Shown here: in pieces, positions 7,538 through 11,321 of the stretch | Layout: every line of letters starts with the position of its first letter | Position numbering within the stretch: the stretch's first letter is position 1 | Assembly (NCBI GenBank): GCA_030951065.1 | Contig: JAUZQH010000126.1 | Coordinates: forward strand, 1 to 11,321 | Source of the DNA: Mariprofundus sp. | Lineage (GTDB): Bacteria > Pseudomonadota > Zetaproteobacteria > Mariprofundales > Mariprofundaceae | DNA length: 11,321 nucleotides | Direction of reading: 5' to 3' | Made by a program: the position numbers and the translations under genes | Notes under the pieces: model-generated | Seen by the model: only the letters and a program-made list of their open reading frames with translations | What the model was told of the DNA's origin: nothing | The model's database searches: none

Positions 7538-8155
7538 ATGAAGCAAATCACGATGCTGGCAGTAGCCATTCTACTGGCAATGGGTTTATCAGCCGCACCG
7601 GCATTTGCCGGTAGTGACATGAATCCGTGCAATCCATGTGCCATGAAACAGAAGATAAACCCGTGTAACCCGTGCTCGATGAAGAAAAAGATGAATCCGT
7701 GTAACCCGTGCAGCATGAAAAAGAGCATGAATCCGTGTAATCCCTGTAGTATGAAAAAGAGCATGAACCCGTGTAATCCCTGTTCAATGAAACCTGTAAA
7801 GGGGCAATGGGGTACGCCGGGTAATCAATCGATTCGGCCACATGCCTTTGACAACTTTCAGCAGGCTGCTGCCTATGGAAAAAAACTCTGGAGTGACGAA
7901 AAGCTGGGAACTTCCGGAGTTGCTTGCCTGTCCTGTCATGGTGATTACGAGCTGTTGCACCTGAAACGCAATCAGAATTTCCCGCATTTTGTAAAAATGG
8001 TGGGCGATGTCGTCACACTCGATCAGATGATCAACTATTGTATGCTCAATCCGATGAAGGGCAAAGCGTTCGATAAGGATTCGAAAGAATTGACTGCGAT
8101 GGCGGCCTATTACCGGGCTTACCGAATGCAGTACAGAAAGGATCATAGCAAATAA
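7538..8155 (+). CDS. Exported NPCNPCxMK-repeat / monoheme cytochrome c fusion
   Basis: The 205-residue product is paralogous at its N-terminus to the 84-residue protein upstream. Residues 1-24 are a Sec signal ending AFA. Residues 28-85 are nearly five 12-residue repeats ([24 protein letters not shown], then [12 protein letters not shown] twice and a partial unit), giving ten cysteines in CNPC pairs. After a linker, residues 105-200 form a class I c-type cytochrome: CLSCH (130-134) is the single heme-binding motif, and [14 protein letters not shown] (165-178) resembles the region supplying the distal Met in SoxA/TsdA-like cytochromes; Met169 or Met173 is the candidate ligand. Tyr-rich YYRAYRMQY ends the domain. 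The protein should be periplasmic, matured by the Ccm system. The CNPC pairs lack the His of a heme motif. GAGGAG lies seven bases before the ATG. Terminators lie on both sides, so it probably has its own promoter between 7466 and 7520, though I see no clear boxes. Function is not known; electron transfer coupled to metal or thiol chemistry is the natural guess. Confidence 0.88.
   Translation: MKQITMLAVAILLAMGLSAAPAFAGSDMNPCNPCAMKQKINPCNPCSMKKKMNPCNPCSMKKSMNPCNPCSMKKSMNPCNPCSMKPVKGQWGTPGNQSIRPHAFDNFQQAAAYGKKLWSDEKLGTSGVACLSCHGDYELLHLKRNQNFPHFVKMVGDVVTLDQMINYCMLNPMKGKAFDKDSKELTAMAAYYRAYRMQYRKDHSK
7619..7792 (+). repeat. 36-bp in-frame tandem repeats encoding NPCNPCSMK units
   Basis: Units begin at 7619, 7655, 7691, 7727 and 7763 (the last partial). 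The units starting at 7691 and 7727 encode identical protein and share nearly all bases, suggesting a recent unit duplication. The same protein repeat occurs in the upstream gene, but the Ser replacing Ala and the Lys-rich spacers are specific to this copy. Confidence 0.9.
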
Positions 8156-8179
8156 ACAGTTCTGCTCAGGCAATCAACG

Positions 8180-8207
8180 GGCGGCCCATAGACGGGCCGC
8201 CTTTTTT
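8180..8207 (+). terminator. Rho-independent terminator
   Basis: GGCGGCCC (8180-8187) and GGGCCGCC (8194-8201) form a perfect 8-bp GC-rich stem with a six-base loop, followed directly by six T. It lies 25 bases after the stop of the repeat-cytochrome gene and only 30 bases before the start of the pentaheme cytochrome gene. Confidence 0.93.
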
Positions 8208-8237
8208 GATGGATCATGTCAACATGGAGAGGTGGCA

Positions 8238-9458
8238 ATGAACACACGGCTGAAGCGACAGATTTGGGCGGCAGCAGGCATGATTATTATCGGGTTTGCG
8301 CTGACTGCCGCCGCTGTTGATCCCGGCCTGCCGACCGGATACTGGGATAGTCCGCAGGCAACACAGGGGAAAGCTCCGCATAACTGGTCAGTGTTGGAGG
8401 CGGATTTGCGCCCTGAAGCCTGTGCCCAGTGCCATAGCAAGCAGTTCGATGTATGGAAGAACAGCCTGCATGCACATGCCTATTCTCCGGGCATGATCGG
8501 GCAGTTCCCTGGCATGGGTGTCGAGGAGAGTAATAGCTGTCTGATTTGTCATGCACCGCTGAAGGAACAGCGCTATATCGATAGCGATGATATGAAACGG
8601 TCACTTTCCCTGAAATTATCGCATCCGGAAGGTTTCGATCGCCATGCCGATATGGACAGCAAAGCGCTGCCTCTCAGACACACAGGTGTCAGTTGTGCGG
8701 TCTGTCATGTGCGCGGCTGGCAACGCTTCGGGCCGCCGCCGAGAAGCAGTGCTGCAACCGGTCATCAGAATACACCGGCGCATGGCGGTTTTACCGCAAC
8801 CCGGGCGTTTGAACAATCACAATTCTGTGCATCGTGCCATCAGTTTCCGGCCTCTATGGCAATTAATGGGAAACCTTTGGAAAATACCTTAACTGAATGG
8901 AAAGAAAGTGATTTCCAGAAGCGTGGAATCACCTGTCAGACGTGTCATATGCCGGATCGAAGGCATGAATTCCGTGGTATTCATGACCCCGGGATGGTCA
9001 GGAAAGGTTTAACTTTCAGACTGTCACAGAGCAAAAACAGTGCCGTGTTCAGCATGACATCAATATGGATCGGTCACGCTTTTCCGACTTATGTAACACC
9101 CAGGGTGGTGGTTTCGGCATCGGCCATGGATGCAGACGGCAAGGTGTTGCGCCACTGGCAATGGGAAATTATCCGGGAAGTGGCATACGATGACGGCTGG
9201 AAGGAGGTGCGGGATACGCGCCTGATGCCCGGTGAACGGCGTGAGTTTATCGCTGACCCGCTTCCTCAAAAGGTGGCGGTCATTCGTTATCAGGTCAAAG
9301 TGATTCCCGATCATTTCTATAAAGGAACCTATCAGAGTTTGCTCGGGGGTGGTTTGACAGAAATCGCGACAAGATATATTCGTCATGCCTTTGAACGCGC
9401 TGAGCAAAATGATTATCTGTTGTATGAAAAGGAGCTGGTGATTCACAGCAGTGATTAA
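8238..9458 (+). CDS. Periplasmic pentaheme c-type cytochrome
   Basis: This is a 406-residue multiheme cytochrome. The N-terminus (RLKRQIW followed by a hydrophobic stretch to about residue 27) is a signal peptide or anchor. Five CxxCH motifs are present: CAQCH (62-66), CLICH (101-105), CAVCH (153-157), CASCH (197-201) and CQTCH (233-237). All hemes lie in residues 60-240, arranged like the cytochrome c554/NrfA-related multiheme proteins. Residues 255-400 contain no heme motif and have a beta-rich look with GHAFPTYVTPR (279-289), a His-containing motif I associate with C-terminal regions of other multiheme cytochromes. The ATG at 8238 is preferred because GGAGAGG (8226-8232) is ideally spaced; a GTG at 8232 would overlap that site. 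It probably passes electrons in the periplasm; the donor and acceptor are unknown. The nearness of the cytochrome fusion gene makes it a candidate partner. Confidence 0.92.
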   Translation: MNTRLKRQIWAAAGMIIIGFALTAAAVDPGLPTGYWDSPQATQGKAPHNWSVLEADLRPEACAQCHSKQFDVWKNSLHAHAYSPGMIGQFPGMGVEESNSCLICHAPLKEQRYIDSDDMKRSLSLKLSHPEGFDRHADMDSKALPLRHTGVSCAVCHVRGWQRFGPPPRSSAATGHQNTPAHGGFTATRAFEQSQFCASCHQFPASMAINGKPLENTLTEWKESDFQKRGITCQTCHMPDRRHEFRGIHDPGMVRKGLTFRLSQSKNSAVFSMTSIWIGHAFPTYVTPRVVVSASAMDADGKVLRHWQWEIIREVAYDDGWKEVRDTRLMPGERREFIADPLPQKVAVIRYQVKVIPDHFYKGTYQSLLGGGLTEIATRYIRHAFERAEQNDYLLYEKELVIHSSD

Positions 9459-9498
9459 ACTTGCTCTTCAGTATGGCTGGTCATAATCTGCATGGATT

Positions 9499-10713
9499 AT
9501 GTTAATACGTAAGGCGGCCATCGAGTGCCTGAGAAAAGTTTTCCATGCATCTCTCAAAGCCGACCTGGCGCTGGAGCGATCTGGGGCATATTTCCAGCCG
9601 CGTGACCGCAGGCTATTACATGAACTGGTCTATGGCGTGTTACGCCGCCGTTATTCGCTGGAAGCTGATTTTTCTCGCTTCTGCAAAACGAAACCGGACG
9701 AAACAAGCGAAGCAGCGCTGTTGCTGGGCACTTATCAATTACGCCATATGCGCATACCGGCTCATGCGGCCGTTTCGGAAACGGTGGCCGCTATTCGGCA
9801 ACTGCAGCCCAAAGCATCGGGTTTTGTAAATGCCGTGTTGCGTCGTGTTGCAGACAGTGAACCACCGCTAAAACTCAAACCCAGTCAACGGGTTGAACTG
9901 CCGAAATGGATGTATGCCCGTTGGCGGGATGCATTTGGTGCGGATACGGTGTTGCGGTTTTGCGATGTATTCAAATCGACACCACCGCTTTGTGTGGCGG
10001 TATTTGTGGATCGGGAAAAGTGGTTGGCTCAGGTGTGTGGCATGGATATCGAGGCTGAAGCAGGAGAGTTGTCTGATTATGCTGTACTGTTACCGTCGGG
10101 TACAGATGTCACATCGCTGCCGGGATATGATAGTGGGGCGTTTACAGTTATCGACCAGGCTGCACAGGCTGCCGTGATGGATTTGAACATTTCCAACCCG
10201 TCCGCTTTGATCCTGGATCTGTGTGCGGCACCCGGTGGAAAAACAGCCATGCTTGCCCGCCGCTTCCCTGAGGCACGGATTATTGCCGTGGAACTGAATG
10301 CCGGACGTATTTCCCGTTTGAGAGAAAACCTGTCCCGTCTGCAATGCGGCAATGTGACCGTAGTCCGTGCCGATGCCATACGCCTTCCTTTTCCTGACGC
10401 ATCTGCTGCTGCCATTTTGCTGGATGCACCCTGTTCAGCCTCCGGTATCCTGCGTCGTCATCCCGATGCGAAGTTTCTGCACGATGCGGTGGATATCGAT
10501 AAACTGGCCTGTATCCAGCGGAGTATGATTACAGAATCATTACGCGTGTTGAAAGAGGGTGGCCAAATGACATATGCGGTTTGCTCAATTCATCCGCAGG
10601 AGAATGAGCTGGTACTGGATGGAATCGATGCTGTGACCAGCATGCAGCGACTGTTCCCCGATACAAAACACGATGGCTTTTTCCATGCCGCTATAAAAGT
10701 CCGATATGTTTGA
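9499..10713 (+). CDS. rsmB: 16S rRNA m5C967 methyltransferase RsmB (Sun/Fmu)
   Basis: This is a 404-residue cytoplasmic RNA methyltransferase, slightly shorter than E. coli RsmB (about 429). Residues 1-135 form the NusB-like all-helical RNA-binding domain (RKAAIECLRKVF, RDRRLLHELVYGVLRR, GFVNAVLRR). The Rossmann domain has the SAM-binding CAAPGGKT (242-249), motif IV DAPCSASG (309-316, Cys312) and motif VI YAVCSIHPQENE (359-370, Cys362), the two cysteines used by m5C methyltransferases. The ending DGFFHAAIK fits the family C-terminus, so the gene looks complete. No strong ribosome binding site precedes the ATG; it begins 40 bases after the cytochrome stop with no terminator between, so read-through is likely. 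RsmB commonly sits with fmt/def, but none is here. A remnant transposase begins 37 bases after its stop. Confidence 0.93.
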   Translation: MLIRKAAIECLRKVFHASLKADLALERSGAYFQPRDRRLLHELVYGVLRRRYSLEADFSRFCKTKPDETSEAALLLGTYQLRHMRIPAHAAVSETVAAIRQLQPKASGFVNAVLRRVADSEPPLKLKPSQRVELPKWMYARWRDAFGADTVLRFCDVFKSTPPLCVAVFVDREKWLAQVCGMDIEAEAGELSDYAVLLPSGTDVTSLPGYDSGAFTVIDQAAQAAVMDLNISNPSALILDLCAAPGGKTAMLARRFPEARIIAVELNAGRISRLRENLSRLQCGNVTVVRADAIRLPFPDASAAAILLDAPCSASGILRRHPDAKFLHDAVDIDKLACIQRSMITESLRVLKEGGQMTYAVCSIHPQENELVLDGIDAVTSMQRLFPDTKHDGFFHAAIKVRYV

Positions 10714-10750
10714 GTTGCACAATATCAAGTCATGAAGGCCTAACCTTTCC

Positions 10751-11321
10751 CTATGTCGCCCTGTTCTCCATCCAAGTGGTCAGGATGTCCGTAAAGGTAA
10801 GCGACCAAACGAATTCTCCGGCAATGCTGTTGCCGCAGTGGGCCACTGTGTCGGCCTCAACAAAGCCGGGTTGCGTAACGTCCCAGTGGTGTGTTCGGAT
10901 CGGAATCTGATTGCGCAGCAACGTTCCAGGCCTGGTCATGCAGCGCCCCTTGTGCATGTTCATTCGCACAGGTTGCAGTGCGCGATCGATGCTTGCCGCA
11001 CTGATCGCCAACAGCAGTTTTCTTGTTCTCGTGGTCAACGGTTCAAATGTCTTGCCATAGAAAGGTAGCCACAACCTGATTGCGCTCACCAGCTTCTTTG
11101 AACACATCTGATCGCTGGCAAACCAGATTCGTTTCAGCGCTGTTAGAAACTCGTCGCCACGATAGATTGGCTTTCTGCCTACATGTCGCTTCGATGATCC
11201 CGATGGCGGGTGATTAAGGATGCGCACAGCGTACTTGCGGTTGTAGCCGCAAACCGAACAGAACTCGTCCAGTATCAACCCCTTGGCGGCACGATTTGCT
11301 CGCCGGTAACGACGTACAATT
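10751..11321 (-). pseudogene. Truncated DDE integrase-type transposase remnant, partial at N-terminus
   Basis: The frame is open from the right edge (…VRRYRRANRAAKGLILDEFC) to a TAG at 10751-10753, at least 190 residues. It reads as the N-terminal and start of the catalytic part of a large retroviral-integrase-type transposase: a helix-turn-helix-like EFCSVCGYNRKYAVRIL, a basic GRKPIYRGDEF, LWLPFYGKTFEPL, RPGTLLRNQIPIR, and GFVEADTVAHCGNS, which carries the first catalytic Asp. The frame stops soon after SLTFTDILTTWMENRAT. Homologues continue for a further domain with the second Asp and the Glu (memory-based), so this copy should be inactive. No terminal inverted repeat is visible between it and rsmB. 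The exact IS family cannot be set without a search. Confidence 0.85.

Noticed and set aside
7187..7792. Regular 36-bp repeats that might suggest a CRISPR array
   Set aside because: There are no spacers, the units are in tandem, they keep the reading frame and they vary at synonymous positions; they are coding repeats.
7187..7792. CNPC motifs as heme-attachment sites
   Set aside because: The residue after the second Cys is Ala or Ser, not His, so they do not meet the CxxCH rule; only CLSCH in the fusion protein does.
8232..8237. GTG at 8232 as the start of the pentaheme cytochrome
   Set aside because: It overlaps the GGAGAGG ribosome binding site, which is correctly spaced for the ATG at 8238.

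Overview
The window looks like chromosomal DNA of a Gram-negative proteobacterium with an active periplasm. It carries a DeaD-type RNA helicase with a C-terminal DbpA-like RNA-binding domain, an RsmB-type 16S rRNA methyltransferase, a YehS/DUF1456 protein, several c-type cytochromes and classical Sec signal peptides. Composition is moderate and similar across the window. The class (gamma-, beta- or zetaproteobacteria) cannot be fixed from the sequence alone. No rRNA, tRNA or CRISPR array was seen.

Layout. Positions 1-1807 (minus) hold a membrane-bound hybrid sensor histidine kinase whose receiver domain runs off the left edge. Positions 2015-2347 (minus) hold a one-repeat DUF1456 protein. Positions 2534-4438 (plus) hold the DEAD-box helicase, preceded by a leader that can form two mutually exclusive hairpins. 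Positions 4524-7019 (plus) form a compact arsenic operon: radical SAM enzyme ArsS, a CPYC peroxiredoxin and arsenite methyltransferase ArsM. Positions 7109-9458 (plus) hold an unusual exported set: an 84-residue protein made almost only of a signal peptide and Cys/Met repeats (NPCNPCxMK), a paralogue in which the same repeats are fused to a monoheme cytochrome c, and a pentaheme cytochrome c. Strong intrinsic terminators follow the first and second of these genes. Positions 9499-10713 (plus) hold rsmB. From 10751 to the right edge (minus) lies a broken DDE transposase abutting rsmB.

How the parts may work together. ArsM methylates arsenite and ArsS is known to act on methylated arsenic on the route to arsenosugar precursors. 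The peroxiredoxin translationally adjacent to arsS could handle the thiol or peroxide chemistry that goes with this, which is inference. The next three genes would place a dense array of periplasmic Cys and Met ligands beside heme electron carriers. The most interesting hypothesis in the window is that the NPCNPCxMK proteins are a periplasmic metal- or metalloid-binding (or thiol-redox) system, with one member wired directly to a cytochrome and the pentaheme protein as its electron partner. The sequence shows the repeats, the fusion, the signal peptides and the heme motifs; metal identity and electron flow are not shown.
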